The position numbers and the translations under genes are program-made. The notes under the pieces were generated by a model. It saw nothing but the letters and a program-made list of their open reading frames with translations. It had not been told where the DNA came from and did no database searches. DNA of 64,000 bases from Pontibacter korlensis (GTDB lineage: Bacteria > Bacteroidota > Bacteroidia > Cytophagales > Hymenobacteraceae): positions 3,589,001-3,653,000 of the forward strand of contig NZ_CP009621.1 of NCBI RefSeq assembly GCF_000973725.1, in the 5' to 3' direction. Within the stretch, counting starts at the first letter, position 1. Every line of letters begins with the position of its first letter. Of this stretch, positions 18,711 through 29,760 are shown in pieces.

Positions 18711-18733
18711 GACCGAAAAACGGTTTTAGTCTA
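18708..18733. promoter_or_regulatory. putative TetR operator 1 (autoregulatory)
   Basis: Imperfect palindrome TTGGAC-N14-AGTCTA, ending seven bases before the tetR start codon. It shares its half-sites, spacing and AT-rich core (CGAAAAACG) with the sites at 19348 and 28283. Placement over the -7 box fits autorepression. Confidence 0.75.
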
Positions 18734-18739
18734 TAAGAT

Positions 18740-19330
18740 ATGAGTGATAAAGACGAAAGTATAAAGGCAGAGATTCTGGAACAGGCTCAGAAGCTTTTCA
18801 GGCACTATGGCTTGGCTAAAACCACTATGGAGGATATTGCCAAAGCGGCAGGAAAGGGAAAAAGTACGCTATACTATTACTATAAAAGCAAAGATGAAAT
18901 CTTTGACGAAGTAGTAACAAAAGAGATGAACGAGGTTTTCCGTATCCTGCAAGAGGAAGTAGGAAAGGTGCAGACCGCTGAAGAGAAGTTGTTTACTTTT
19001 AGCCTTACCAAGTTTAAGATATTAAAAGAAAGAGCTAATCTGTTTAAGGTGATTCGAGGTGATATCGAGGCTAATATGCAGCGGTTGCTAGAACTTAACA
19101 GAAGGTTTGAGGCAAGGGAGATTAGTTTAGTACGGGGAGTATTAAGGTATGGGCTGGAGAGTGGAGAGTTTGCGCAATATGCTGCTGAGGATATCGATAC
19201 CTTGGCATTTGCTATGGTGTGCTCGTTTAGAGGTATCGAGGTAGGCTTGTTGGTAGAGGATAAGTTTGCAGACTTTGAGGGTAGAATGGAGGTTCTTCAT
19301 AATATCACAATGCGAGGTTTAAAAGCCTAA
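18740..19330 (+). CDS. TetR/AcrR family transcriptional regulator of the sphingolipid operon
   Basis: A 196-residue regulator. The TetR N-terminal helix-turn-helix is at about residues 10-56 (FRHYGLAKTTMEDIAKAAGK, then KSTLYYYYKSKDEIF). The C-terminal ligand domain is all-helical, of the type often seen in regulators of lipid metabolism, but without a recognisable ligand signature. Near-identical palindromes lie over its own promoter and just downstream in front of the spt operon, and a third lies before the metallophosphoesterase unit, so it most likely represses itself and the sphingolipid genes. The inducer could be a sphingoid base or acyl-CoA; that is a guess. Confidence 0.85.
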   Translation: MSDKDESIKAEILEQAQKLFRHYGLAKTTMEDIAKAAGKGKSTLYYYYKSKDEIFDEVVTKEMNEVFRILQEEVGKVQTAEEKLFTFSLTKFKILKERANLFKVIRGDIEANMQRLLELNRRFEAREISLVRGVLRYGLESGEFAQYAAEDIDTLAFAMVCSFRGIEVGLLVEDKFADFEGRMEVLHNITMRGLKA

Positions 19331-19347
19331 AATTTTTTTGCCATACT

Positions 19348-19374
19348 TTAGACCGAAATACGAATTTGGTCTAA
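19348..19374. promoter_or_regulatory. putative TetR operator 2 (spt operon)
   Basis: TTAGAC-N14-GGTCTA with an extra matching A at 19374, the most symmetric of the three sites. An imperfect -7 box (TACTTTAG, 19344-19351) overlaps its left edge in the same geometry as at the tetR promoter. It lies 18 bases after the tetR stop and 253 bases before the spt start. Confidence 0.75.
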
Positions 19375-21954
<2,580 letters not shown>

Positions 21955-21958
<4 letters not shown>

Positions 21959-22947
21959 AAGAACGAGTACTGATTACCGGGGCAAGTGGCTTTGTAGGCT
22001 ACCATCTGATTGAGGCGGCGCTTCAGTCTGGCCTGGAGGTACATGCTGCCGTGCGGCCATCCAGTGAGGTGGCACACCTAAAGCCTTTTGATATTCAGTA
22101 CACCTCGCTCGATTATACAGATGCCGAGGCTTTGGTAGAGGAACTGGAGGAGAAGCAGTATCACTACATCATCCATGCGGCAGGTACTACCAAGGCAAAA
22201 AATGCATTGGCTTACACAAGAATAAATGCTGGCTACACTAAGGCCCTGGGCCAAGCGGCAGCCGGAGCAAAAATCCCGCTCAAAAAATTTGTCTTCCTCA
22301 GCAGCCTGGCAGCGCTTGGGCCGATTACCTACCAGGACATGAAGCCTATCGATGAGCAAAGTATGGCTAAGCCTGTGACAGACTACGGCAGGAGCAAGCT
22401 TCTGGCAGAGAAACATCTTTCAGAGATAGAACGCCTGCCCCTGGTGGTATTAAGACCTACGGCAGTATACGGGCCTCGTGAGAAAGACATTTTCATACTC
22501 TTCAAAACGCTCAACAGTGGCCTAGACCCCTACATCAGCAAGCAGGCGCAGCGGCTTAGCTTTATCTATGTAAAGGACCTGGCAAAGGCAGTTATACAGG
22601 CTTTGGGGTTGAAGGAACACCATGTAACCTACAACCTGTCTGATGGGAATTGCTACGACCGCTATGCGCTGGCTAATATTACGAAGCGGGTGCTGGGTAA
22701 GAAGGCTGTCCGCTTTCATTTGCCGATGATAGTGGTGAGGGTAGTTGCCCAGGTGCTGGAAGCAGCATTTGCGAGTCGAAGTAAAGTACCTGCCCTAAAC
22801 AAGGAAAAGCTAAACGAGCTTACCGCCGAGAACTGGAACTGCAGCATCGAAAAGATCAGCAAAGAGATGGGCTATGTGCCAGAGTATGACTTAGAAAAAG
22901 GGCTGGTACAGACGCTGCAGTGGTATAAGGAAAACAGTTGGTTATAA
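21955..22947 (+). CDS. NAD-dependent epimerase/dehydratase, candidate 3-ketosphinganine/ketoceramide reductase
   Basis: A 330-residue extended short-chain dehydrogenase. It has the Rossmann motif GASGFVG near residue 9-15, the catalytic pair Y144-x3-K148 (YGRSK), and a substrate domain toward the C-terminus. Most family members act on nucleotide sugars, but its position directly after spt and the GNAT acyltransferase, with four-base overlap, fits the CerR-type reductase that reduces the 3-keto group in bacterial ceramide synthesis. That functional step would otherwise be missing from this operon. Assignment by context, not by diagnostic residues. Confidence 0.75.
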
Positions 22948-22983
22948 AGTATAGAAACAAAGTAGTTTTTGATATAAGTAAAT

Positions 22984-24312
22984 ATGATGGAATATCAAAT
23001 TAAGAAACCCGAGGGGCGCCTGGGTATCCTGATTCCTGGACTAGGAGCAGTGGCCACCACTTTTATAGCCGGTGTAGAGGCTATTCGTAAAGGTATCTCA
23101 CAGCCAATAGGCTCCCTTACCCAGATGGGGCACATACGCCTGGGCAAGCGGACAGAGAATCGCAATCCGCTGATTAAGGACTTTGTGCCACTAGCTAACC
23201 TGAACGAGATCGTGTTCGGAGGCTGGGATGTGTACGAGGACAACGTGTATGAGGCGGCCGTAAACGCGAAAGTGCTGGAGCCAGGGCTGCTGCATGCGCT
23301 GAAGCCAGAGCTGGAGGCAATCCAGCCGATGAAGGCTGTGTTCGATAAAGCCTACGCCAGGAACCTGGACGGCACTAACGTTAAAGAGGCCGCCACCAAG
23401 TATGAGTTGGCCGAGGCGCTGATGGAGGACATGCTGAATTTCAAAGAAGCGAACGAGTGCGACCGCCTGGTAATTGTGTGGTGCGGTTCTACGGAAGTAT
23501 ACACAGAAGTAAGTGATGTACATCAAACAGTGGAGGCTTTCGAGGAAGGTCTGCGCAACAACGATCCACGCATCTCGCCAAGTATGATCTACGCCTATGC
23601 CGCCGTGAAAATAGGCGTTCCTTTTGCTAACGGGGCTCCTAACCTTACAGTAGATATTCCTGCCCTTGTGGGGCTATCTAAAGAGAACGGAGTGGCCATC
23701 TCTGGTAAGGATTTTAAGACAGGACAAACGCTGATGAAAACTATACTCGCGCCAGGCCTGCAGGCAAGAGCACTGGGCATCAGAGGCTGGTTCTCTTCCA
23801 ATATTCTGGGTAACCGCGATGGCCTTGTACTGGATGACCCGGAAAACTTCAAGACAAAAGAAGTATCGAAGCTAGGTGTGCTGGAGGATATCCTGCGCCC
23901 TGACGACAACCCGGAACTGTACGGGGACATCTACCACAAAGTACGCATCAACTACTATCCTCCTCATGGTGATAACAAGGAGAGTTGGGACAACATCGAC
24001 ATCTTCGGCTGGCTGGGTTACCAGATGCAGATCAAGATCAACTTCCTGTGCCGCGACTCTATCCTGGCAGCGCCTATCGTGCTGGACCTGGCCCTGTTCA
24101 CAGACCTGGCGCAGCGCGCGGGCATGAGCGGTATCCAGGAGTGGATGTCTTTCTATTACAAGTCGCCTCAGACAGCTGAAGGCCTGCGCCCGGAGCACGA
24201 CATCTTTAAGCAGCTGACAAAACTGCAGAACACACTGCGCCACATGATGGGCGAGGACCTGATCACGCACCTGGGCCTGGATTATTATCAGGATCTGGTA
24301 GAGTCGCTTTAG
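22984..24312 (+). CDS. myo-inositol-1-phosphate synthase
   Basis: A 442-residue inositol-3-phosphate synthase, which converts glucose 6-phosphate to 1L-myo-inositol 1-phosphate using NAD+. The N-terminal NAD motif reads LIPGLGAVATTF (GxGxxxxT), and the family blocks GGWDVYEDN, IVWCGSTEVYTE, FANGAPN and SGKDFKTGQT are all present, including the lysine-rich catalytic segment SNILGNRDG. It supplies inositol phosphate for head-group synthesis. Bacteroides carries the same enzyme in an inositol-lipid cluster with a CDP-alcohol phosphatidyltransferase and a PgpA-like phosphatase, matching the genes that follow here. Confidence 0.92.
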   Translation: MMEYQIKKPEGRLGILIPGLGAVATTFIAGVEAIRKGISQPIGSLTQMGHIRLGKRTENRNPLIKDFVPLANLNEIVFGGWDVYEDNVYEAAVNAKVLEPGLLHALKPELEAIQPMKAVFDKAYARNLDGTNVKEAATKYELAEALMEDMLNFKEANECDRLVIVWCGSTEVYTEVSDVHQTVEAFEEGLRNNDPRISPSMIYAYAAVKIGVPFANGAPNLTVDIPALVGLSKENGVAISGKDFKTGQTLMKTILAPGLQARALGIRGWFSSNILGNRDGLVLDDPENFKTKEVSKLGVLEDILRPDDNPELYGDIYHKVRINYYPPHGDNKESWDNIDIFGWLGYQMQIKINFLCRDSILAAPIVLDLALFTDLAQRAGMSGIQEWMSFYYKSPQTAEGLRPEHDIFKQLTKLQNTLRHMMGEDLITHLGLDYYQDLVESL

Positions 24313-24320
24313 AAAGTAAG

Positions 24321-24782
24321 ATGATAACAGTACACAAACTTGTTTCCACCAGCCTGGGCATTGGTTATATAGGCAGAGGAGGAGGTACAGTAGCCGCTGT
24401 GATGGCCTGCCTTTGCCTGTACCTAATGCATATGGCTGGTGGGAGCCAGCTTGTTTGGTGGCTGCCTGCAGTTACTGTATTACTAACAGCCTTGGGTGTA
24501 TGGTCTGCAGATGAGGTGGAGCCGCACTGGGGCAAAGACGATAAAAAAGTGGTGATAGACGAGGTGGCGGGCATGTACATCAGCTTATTGCTTATACCTG
24601 TCACACCCGGCTCTCTCATTGCTGGTTTAGTTTTATTTCGGTTTTTCGATATCGTAAAGCCGCTTTACATCAGAAGACTGGAGAAAGTAGGTGGAGGCTT
24701 AGGCGTAATGCTGGACGACGTAGTAGCGGGCGTTTACGCAAACATTGTTTTACAAACACTTCTTTATTTCAAGATACTCTAA
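24321..24782 (+). CDS. PgpA-like phosphatase, candidate phosphatidylinositol-phosphate phosphatase
   Basis: A 153-residue membrane protein of the phosphatidylglycerophosphatase A family. Conserved blocks are STSLGIGYIGRGGGTVA, DEVAGMYISL and FRFFDIVKP, followed by LDDVVAGVYANIV, with three or four membrane segments. PgpA removes the terminal phosphate of phosphatidylglycerophosphate. Between an inositol-phosphate synthase and a CDP-alcohol phosphatidyltransferase it more likely dephosphorylates phosphatidylinositol phosphate to phosphatidylinositol. It starts nine bases after the synthase stop and its last base overlaps the GtrA start (TAATG). Confidence 0.82.
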   Translation: MITVHKLVSTSLGIGYIGRGGGTVAAVMACLCLYLMHMAGGSQLVWWLPAVTVLLTALGVWSADEVEPHWGKDDKKVVIDEVAGMYISLLLIPVTPGSLIAGLVLFRFFDIVKPLYIRRLEKVGGGLGVMLDDVVAGVYANIVLQTLLYFKIL

Positions 24783-25153
24783 TGCTCACCTTCGTCAAGG
24801 CGCAGGCTGCTTCTATAGCTGCTTCTGCTGTCGATTTTCTGGTGACGATCATCGCTGTGGAGCTGTTCGGCCTCTGGTATGTAGCCGGTACAGTCATGGG
24901 CACAGTTTCAGGTGGAATAACGCATTTTATGTTGGGTAGGACCTGGGTGTTTAGAGCCGCAGACAAAAGCATTCCGAGGCAGGCAATAAAGTATTTTTTG
25001 GTTTGGAAAGGAAGCTTACTGCTCAATGCCACAGGCGTTTACCTGATTACCCACTATGGAGGGATAAACTACATATACTCTAAGATCTTTATGTCTCTGC
25101 TAGTCGGGTTTTTCTATAACTACATCATACAAAAGAAGTATGTTTTCCGATAA
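24782..25153 (+). CDS. GtrA family membrane protein
   Basis: A 123-residue protein with four hydrophobic helices and the GtrA pattern FVKAQAASIAASAVDFLVTI at the N-terminus and GFFYNYIIQKKYVFR at the C-terminus. GtrA proteins are thought to flip polyprenyl-linked sugars or help assemble surface glycans. Within this operon it may move an inositol-lipid intermediate across the inner membrane or help glycosylate the lipid. That role is an inference from position. It shares one base with the preceding gene. Confidence 0.85.
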   Translation: MLTFVKAQAASIAASAVDFLVTIIAVELFGLWYVAGTVMGTVSGGITHFMLGRTWVFRAADKSIPRQAIKYFLVWKGSLLLNATGVYLITHYGGINYIYSKIFMSLLVGFFYNYIIQKKYVFR

Positions 25154-25346
25154 ACACATACATAATCAGTATTTTAGGTGGTTTATGTGCTTTTTGGTTG
25201 TCTACCTTACGCGGACAAGGCTAAACATCTTCAACTTCTTCAGGATAGATGTAGTGAGACGCCTCACATACCTGAATCATCCGAATGTTTCGGATATAGG
25301 TATAAGGGGTAGGTTTAAGTTTGACTTCTAAACTAAGGACAGGTAT
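25154..25346. other. intra-operon gap with two small hairpins
   Basis: The largest gap inside the operon (193 bases). It contains GTGAG-ACGC-CTCAC at about 25254 and ATCCGAA-TGT-TTCGGAT at about 25278. Neither has a T-run; they may be RNA-processing or stability sites. No gene recognised. Confidence 0.4.
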
Positions 25347-26066
25347 ATGAACAAGCAGGCACTACGCAACTCGCTGCAGCAGGGGATATACACCGTTATC
25401 AACCCTTTCGTAAGGCTTTTGATTAAGATCGGGTTCACCCCGAACGCTGTTACCACCACAGGCCTGATCCTGAACATCGGAGTGGCGGCTGTCTTTATCT
25501 GGGGGGGCGAAACAAGCAACAGGGGAGAGCTGGAGTATGTCGGCTGGGCGGGTGCCTTGGTGCTTTTCGCCGGTGTGTTCGACATGCTGGACGGGCAGGT
25601 GGCCAGGCTGGGCAACATGAAGTCAACCTTCGGGGCCATGTACGACTCGGTGTTGGACCGCTACAGCGAGATGATCATGTTCATGGGCATCTGCTATTAC
25701 CTGATCGCGCACCATTACCTACTCAGCTCCCTGTTTGCCTTTATTGCCTTGATAGGCTCCATGATGGTGAGCTACACCAGGGCGCGTGGCGAAGGGCTGG
25801 GCGTCGAGTGCAAGGGCGGCCTGATGCAGCGTCCGGAGCGGGTGGTGCTGATCGGAGTGTCTGCCATTGCCTGCGGTGTTACTTACTCTTTTGTGGGCCA
25901 CGATTACAAGGTTTATGTGCCAGGCATTCCGTTCCACATTTTTGAGACCATGTCGGTTTTTACGCTGCCTCTTACGCTGATGGCGGTGCTGACCAATATC
26001 ACTGCAGTGAACAGGCTGATGGATGCGAAAAGAGCCATGCAGCAGAAAGAGATGGTGACCTTATGA
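25347..26066 (+). CDS. CDP-alcohol phosphatidyltransferase, candidate phosphatidylinositol phosphate synthase
   Basis: A 239-residue integral membrane enzyme. It has the complete family signature D-x2-DG-x2-AR-x8-G-x3-D-x3-D beginning at Asp79 (DMLDGQVAR then the G, D and D of GAMYDSVLD), so all metal-binding aspartates are present. About six membrane helices surround it. The family joins CDP-diacylglycerol to an alcohol; with an inositol-phosphate synthase upstream, the alcohol is most likely inositol phosphate, as in actinobacterial and Bacteroides PIP synthases. The product would be the donor for inositol phosphoceramide. Confidence 0.85.
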   Translation: MNKQALRNSLQQGIYTVINPFVRLLIKIGFTPNAVTTTGLILNIGVAAVFIWGGETSNRGELEYVGWAGALVLFAGVFDMLDGQVARLGNMKSTFGAMYDSVLDRYSEMIMFMGICYYLIAHHYLLSSLFAFIALIGSMMVSYTRARGEGLGVECKGGLMQRPERVVLIGVSAIACGVTYSFVGHDYKVYVPGIPFHIFETMSVFTLPLTLMAVLTNITAVNRLMDAKRAMQQKEMVTL

Positions 26067-26082
26067 TTTTACTAATTACCAA

Positions 26083-26637
26083 GTGAGAAAAATATATTGT
26101 TTGGTGCTGCTGCTGCTCATGTGCGGCAGCCTGTACAGCACAAACGCCTTTGCCAAAGTCAGCAAAACCGAAGCAAAGCAAGACTCCTTGCCTGTACCCA
26201 AAGGCATGATGTTTTACGTTCAGCGCGACCCGAATGCAAACACCGTAATTTATGAACTGAACAAGACAGCCCAGGGCTCGCTCGATGAAAATGAGCCCAT
26301 CCATCCGTTCTGGATCAGGTATGCCGAAGGAGGAGAGCATAAAGAGCTGAACTACATACAGCGTAAGTTTGCCTATGGCCTGAATACAAAGAAGCTGGGG
26401 AAAGACAGCTATGAGCTGAAGTTTGTGTGCTACTCCAAACTGGCCCTGTACCTGCGCAAAGGTAATGACGGTGCCTACCATGTGCTTTGTAAGATCAATA
26501 ATCGGGAGGCTGTGCTGGACCGCATCTTTGTGCGCATTGAGGGCGGTACCTTCTGGGTGCCCAATGTGCTGTATGTGGAGCTGAAAGGCAGGGATGCCGC
26601 TACCGGCAAAATGGTGACAGAACGCTTTAAACCCTGA
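26083..26637 (+). CDS. exported DUF4833 domain protein
   Basis: A 184-residue protein with an N-terminal signal peptide (YCLVLLLLMCGSLYST, cleavage near NAFA). The probable start is GTG 26083, since no ATG gives the complete signal. The mature part matches DUF4833 proteins (FYVQRDPNANTVIYELN; HPFWIRYAEGGE; FWVPNVLYVELKG), a Bacteroidota family often found beside inositol-lipid genes. It is probably periplasmic and beta-rich. Function unknown; association with this operon suggests a role in transport, sensing or modification of the finished lipid. Confidence 0.75.
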   Translation: MRKIYCLVLLLLMCGSLYSTNAFAKVSKTEAKQDSLPVPKGMMFYVQRDPNANTVIYELNKTAQGSLDENEPIHPFWIRYAEGGEHKELNYIQRKFAYGLNTKKLGKDSYELKFVCYSKLALYLRKGNDGAYHVLCKINNREAVLDRIFVRIEGGTFWVPNVLYVELKGRDAATGKMVTERFKP

Positions 26638-26644
26638 TTGTAGC

Positions 26645-27265
26645 ATGAAGAAGAACTTTGTTTCTAACTCGCAGGAGTCGGTGCGGATGTTTAAGTCTGA
26701 CTGGATGGAAGCACTCTCCAAGGTGCACTACACGGTGCCGCTTTACATCTATGTGCCGGTCATACTGCTGTTGGGCTGGAGCGCCCTGTTTGTGGAGTGC
26801 TTATCCATCCCCGCGTTTTTTGGCTATGCTGCACTGGGGCTGTTTGTCTGGACCCTCACAGAGTATGTGCTGCACCGCTTCGTGTTTCACTTTGTGCCAA
26901 AGGCCAAGTGGGCACTGCGCCTGCACTTCATCTTCCACGGGGTGCACCACGACTACCCGAACGATGCGAAGCGGCTCGTGATGCCCCCTTCGGCCAGTAT
27001 ACCGATGGCCTTGACTTTATACCTGCTCTTCTCGCTGTTGCTCTCAGGAGGGGCGCTGCATGCCTTCTTTGCGGCTTTCCTGGTGGGATACCTGTTCTAC
27101 GACATTTCCCACTATGCGCTGCACCACTTCAACTTTAAGAGCGAGTTCTGGAAAAAATTGAAAAAGCACCACATGCTGCACCACTACTCCGACCACACAA
27201 AAGGATACGGTGTCAGTTCTGCCCTATGGGACAAGATATTTGGATCTGATTTTGACAAAAGATAG
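26645..27265 (+). CDS. fatty acid hydroxylase / sterol desaturase family protein
   Basis: A 206-residue membrane di-iron oxygenase. It has the histidine clusters of the family: HRFVFHF (about 78-84), HFIFHGVHHDYPND, HYALHHFNF and KHHMLHHYSDH, with four membrane helices and a total length near that of the yeast ceramide 2-hydroxylase Scs7 catalytic part. Such enzymes insert a hydroxyl into the acyl chain of ceramide using O2. In an operon with ceramide synthesis, it probably makes 2-hydroxy- (or other hydroxy-) ceramides. The next gene begins one base after its stop codon. Confidence 0.87.
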   Translation: MKKNFVSNSQESVRMFKSDWMEALSKVHYTVPLYIYVPVILLLGWSALFVECLSIPAFFGYAALGLFVWTLTEYVLHRFVFHFVPKAKWALRLHFIFHGVHHDYPNDAKRLVMPPSASIPMALTLYLLFSLLLSGGALHAFFAAFLVGYLFYDISHYALHHFNFKSEFWKKLKKHHMLHHYSDHTKGYGVSSALWDKIFGSDFDKR

Positions 27266-27266
27266 G

Positions 27267-28217
27267 ATGCGTGTTACTACTGCGCCGGCAGGGGAGAGGA
27301 AAGGTGTATCGCGCAGAAGCGTGCTGGCTCTGGCGGCACTGTCGGTTGGCTACCTGCTGCTCTCATACGTGCTGGTGGGGTTCAAAACCGACCAACTGGT
27401 GCTGGTGGGGCTGGCCAACCTTTTATACTTTCTCTCGCCCGTCACCCGAAAATTCATCACGGGCTTCTCCACTTTCATCTTTTTTTGGATCCTGTATGAT
27501 TACATGAAGGCTTTCCCGAACTACTGGTTCAATCCGGTACATATCCAGGACCTGTACAATGCGGAAAAAGCAGTTTTCGGCATTCAAAAAGGAGATGATG
27601 TGCTTACGCCAAATGAGTTCTGGCTGCAGCACGGCCACCCTTTCCTGGACGTGATGAGCGGTGCCTTCTACCTGACATGGATCCCGGTGCCCCTTGCGTT
27701 TGCTGCCTTCCTTTTCTTCTGGGACAGGAGGCAGTTTGTATACTTCTCGCTTACCTTTTTGCTCGTGAACCTGCTGGGCTTTGTCGTGTACTACCTTTAC
27801 CCTGCGGCTCCGCCCTGGTATGTGCAGCTGCACGGTTTCGACTTTATCGCAGGTACACCCGGGAACACGGCAGGCTTGGTACGCTTCGACGAGTTCTTCG
27901 ATATAACCGTCTTCAGCTCGCTGTATGCCAAGGGGTCTAATGTGTTTGCTGCCATGCCCTCGCTGCACTCAGCCTACCCGCTCATCGTTTTCTACTACGC
28001 GCTCAGAAACAACTTAGGAGCAGTGTCGAAGGTCCTGTTCGGCATCATCACAGCAGGTGTCTGGTTTGCTGCAGTTTATACCTCCCATCACTATGTGCTG
28101 GATGTGCTGGCAGGTATCGCGTGCGCCTCTTGCGGCATCCTGCTCTTCAATTGGCCTCTTGCCAGAAAAGGAGGATTCAGTAAGGCTGTAGACAAACTGG
28201 TTTTAGCGATCAAGTAG
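27267..28217 (+). CDS. PAP2-type lipid transferase, candidate inositol phosphoceramide synthase
   Basis: I set the start at ATG 27267, one base past the hydroxylase stop; an upstream in-frame ATG would overlap that gene by 56 bases. The 316-residue polytopic protein carries the AUR1/PAP2_3 signature: PSLHSAYPL with His234, and SHHYVLDVLAG with His275 and Asp279. Eukaryotic inositol phosphoceramide synthases use this triad to move phosphoinositol from phosphatidylinositol onto ceramide. The operon supplies both substrates, so that is the expected reaction. It is the last gene before a terminator. Confidence 0.85.
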   Translation: MRVTTAPAGERKGVSRRSVLALAALSVGYLLLSYVLVGFKTDQLVLVGLANLLYFLSPVTRKFITGFSTFIFFWILYDYMKAFPNYWFNPVHIQDLYNAEKAVFGIQKGDDVLTPNEFWLQHGHPFLDVMSGAFYLTWIPVPLAFAAFLFFWDRRQFVYFSLTFLLVNLLGFVVYYLYPAAPPWYVQLHGFDFIAGTPGNTAGLVRFDEFFDITVFSSLYAKGSNVFAAMPSLHSAYPLIVFYYALRNNLGAVSKVLFGIITAGVWFAAVYTSHHYVLDVLAGIACASCGILLFNWPLARKGGFSKAVDKLVLAIK

Positions 28218-28241
28218 TTGATTATTTTATACTTAATAGTG

Positions 28242-28270
28242 CCCGTAGCTTTGAAGGGGCTGCGGGTTTT
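28242..28270 (+). terminator. terminator at the end of the sphingolipid operon
   Basis: Stem CCCGTAGC / GCTGCGGG with one mismatch, eight-base loop, followed by TTTTATT. It begins 25 bases after the last operon gene and separates it from the metallophosphoesterase unit. Confidence 0.7.
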
Positions 28271-28282
28271 ATTGGTATGAAC

Positions 28283-28308
28283 TTAGACTTGAAAACAATT
28301 CTGGTCTA
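28283..28308. promoter_or_regulatory. putative TetR operator 3
   Basis: TTAGAC-N14-GGTCTA, with both half-sites identical to operator 2 and the same 14-base spacing. It lies between the operon terminator and the metallophosphoesterase start, 43 bases upstream of the ATG, where it could control the next unit. Confidence 0.7.
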
Positions 28309-28350
28309 GAAGTATTATTTAAACCTGACATACACTTATATACTGGAGAA

Positions 28351-29160
28351 ATGAAAAAGCATTCCTTTCTTTTACTAGTCCTCACTCTATTCCTGACAGC
28401 TTGTGAGGAAGTTTTTGAGTACCACCCTAATCAAATCAGGCTTAACGACAGTGAGCTTGGTTTAACGGCACGCAACGTGGAGAAGATTCGGCAGCAGAAC
28501 CCGGATGATACCGTTCGGATAGTTGTGATGGGGGATACGCAGCGTTTTTATGACAGTGCAGAGAAGTTCGTGAAAGCAGCCAACAAACTCAAGAACATAG
28601 ACTTTGTGATGCACCAGGGGGATATCTCGGACTTCGGAATGACGCAGGAGTTCAGGTGGGTGCATGACATCATGAAGAACCTGCGGTTCCCCTACCTGAC
28701 GGTTATAGGCAACCATGATCTGCTGGCAAATGGCAAGAAAGTATACCAGCAGATGTACGGCGACCTGAATTATAGTTTCGTTTATGGGCAAGTCAAATTC
28801 ATTTTCCTGGATACCAATGGCAGGGAATACGACTTCAACGGGATAGTGCCCGACATTACGTGGCTACAGGCTCAGCTTGCCCATACTCCGGAGTCGGACT
28901 GGCAGCAGGCCGTCATTGTTTCCCACATGTCCCCATTCGGCGGTGACTATGACAGCAGGCTGAGCATACCCTTTCAGCAGACGCTGGAGCAGAGTGGCCG
29001 TGTTCATCTTAGCCTGCATGGCCACGAGCATAACTGGCAGACTATAGAGCAAGAGGCAAGCGACATCACTTATCACATTACAACTTCCACCAACAACAGG
29101 GGCTTTTCTTATGTAGAGATCTGGAATGGTGGGTTCCGCATCAAAAGAATTCATTACTAA
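28351..29160 (+). CDS. metallophosphoesterase lipoprotein
   Basis: A 269-residue calcineurin-like phosphoesterase. The N-terminus is a lipoprotein signal (FLLLVLTLFLTAC, Cys at 18), so it is anchored in the envelope. The five family motifs are present: GDTQ (GD-x-H variant), GDISDFG, GNHD, the SHMSPFGGD histidine and GHEH. It should hydrolyse a phosphomonoester or diester outside the cytoplasm. It begins a new unit after the terminator, but an operator like that of the spt operon precedes it. The target could be a phospho-head group of the sphingolipid; this is conjecture. Confidence 0.85.
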   Translation: MKKHSFLLLVLTLFLTACEEVFEYHPNQIRLNDSELGLTARNVEKIRQQNPDDTVRIVVMGDTQRFYDSAEKFVKAANKLKNIDFVMHQGDISDFGMTQEFRWVHDIMKNLRFPYLTVIGNHDLLANGKKVYQQMYGDLNYSFVYGQVKFIFLDTNGREYDFNGIVPDITWLQAQLAHTPESDWQQAVIVSHMSPFGGDYDSRLSIPFQQTLEQSGRVHLSLHGHEHNWQTIEQEASDITYHITTSTNNRGFSYVEIWNGGFRIKRIHY

Positions 29161-29161
29161 T

Positions 29162-29746
29162 ATGAGAACTTGGAAGTATAAATTTCTCCTGGCTGCGCTG
29201 CTCTCCTTCCTGACCGAAAGTGTGTACAGCCAACACACCGACTCCTCTGCCTTCCACATCAAAGCACAGTTTGCCGGTGAGCTTGGTTTGGTGTCGCTGG
29301 GGGTGGGGAAGGAGTTTCTGCAGGATAAACTAGATGCGGATGTTTTTGTGGGTTACCTGCCGGAAGGTTTTGGCGGCGAGCAGCTGGTAACTGCGGCTTT
29401 GAAACTGGCTTATGTGTCTTTCGAGGCTGTGCAACTCGAGGCTTTAGATTGGCACCCGCTCAGAACAGGCCTGCAGTTAGGCTATACCTTCGGAGATGAT
29501 TACTTTGCCTTCGAGCCTCGTGATAAGTACCCGAAAGGCTACTACGGCTTTTCCACTGCTTTTCATCTCTACTACTTCCTGGGAGGTGAGGTCGAGTTTG
29601 CAAGGGTAAAGCACCTGGAAAAGTTCGGGCTGTACTATGAAACAGGTGCTCTGGGGAAATACCTTGTCTCGTACATAAAAAACCCAAAGTACTTAAGCCC
29701 GGGAAAGGTGTTCCACCTGGCATTGGGCATCAAATTATCTTTATAA
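29162..29746 (+). CDS. exported protein of unknown function, outer-membrane-like
   Basis: Start at ATG 29162, one base after the previous stop; a possible upstream start would overlap that gene. The 194-residue product has a signal peptide (KFLLAALLSFLTESVYSQ) and an alternating hydrophobic pattern with many aromatic residues and a terminal LALGIKLSL, as in small outer-membrane beta-barrels. I recognise no named family. Tight coupling to the phosphoesterase suggests a shared function in the envelope. Confidence 0.7.
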   Translation: MRTWKYKFLLAALLSFLTESVYSQHTDSSAFHIKAQFAGELGLVSLGVGKEFLQDKLDADVFVGYLPEGFGGEQLVTAALKLAYVSFEAVQLEALDWHPLRTGLQLGYTFGDDYFAFEPRDKYPKGYYGFSTAFHLYYFLGGEVEFARVKHLEKFGLYYETGALGKYLVSYIKNPKYLSPGKVFHLALGIKLSL

Positions 29747-29760
29747 CAGAATTCGCTAAC

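Noticed and set aside
25140-25331. 63-codon frame between GtrA and CDP-alcohol transferase genes
   Set aside because: It overlaps the GtrA end, has odd composition and no start signal; regarded as spacer.
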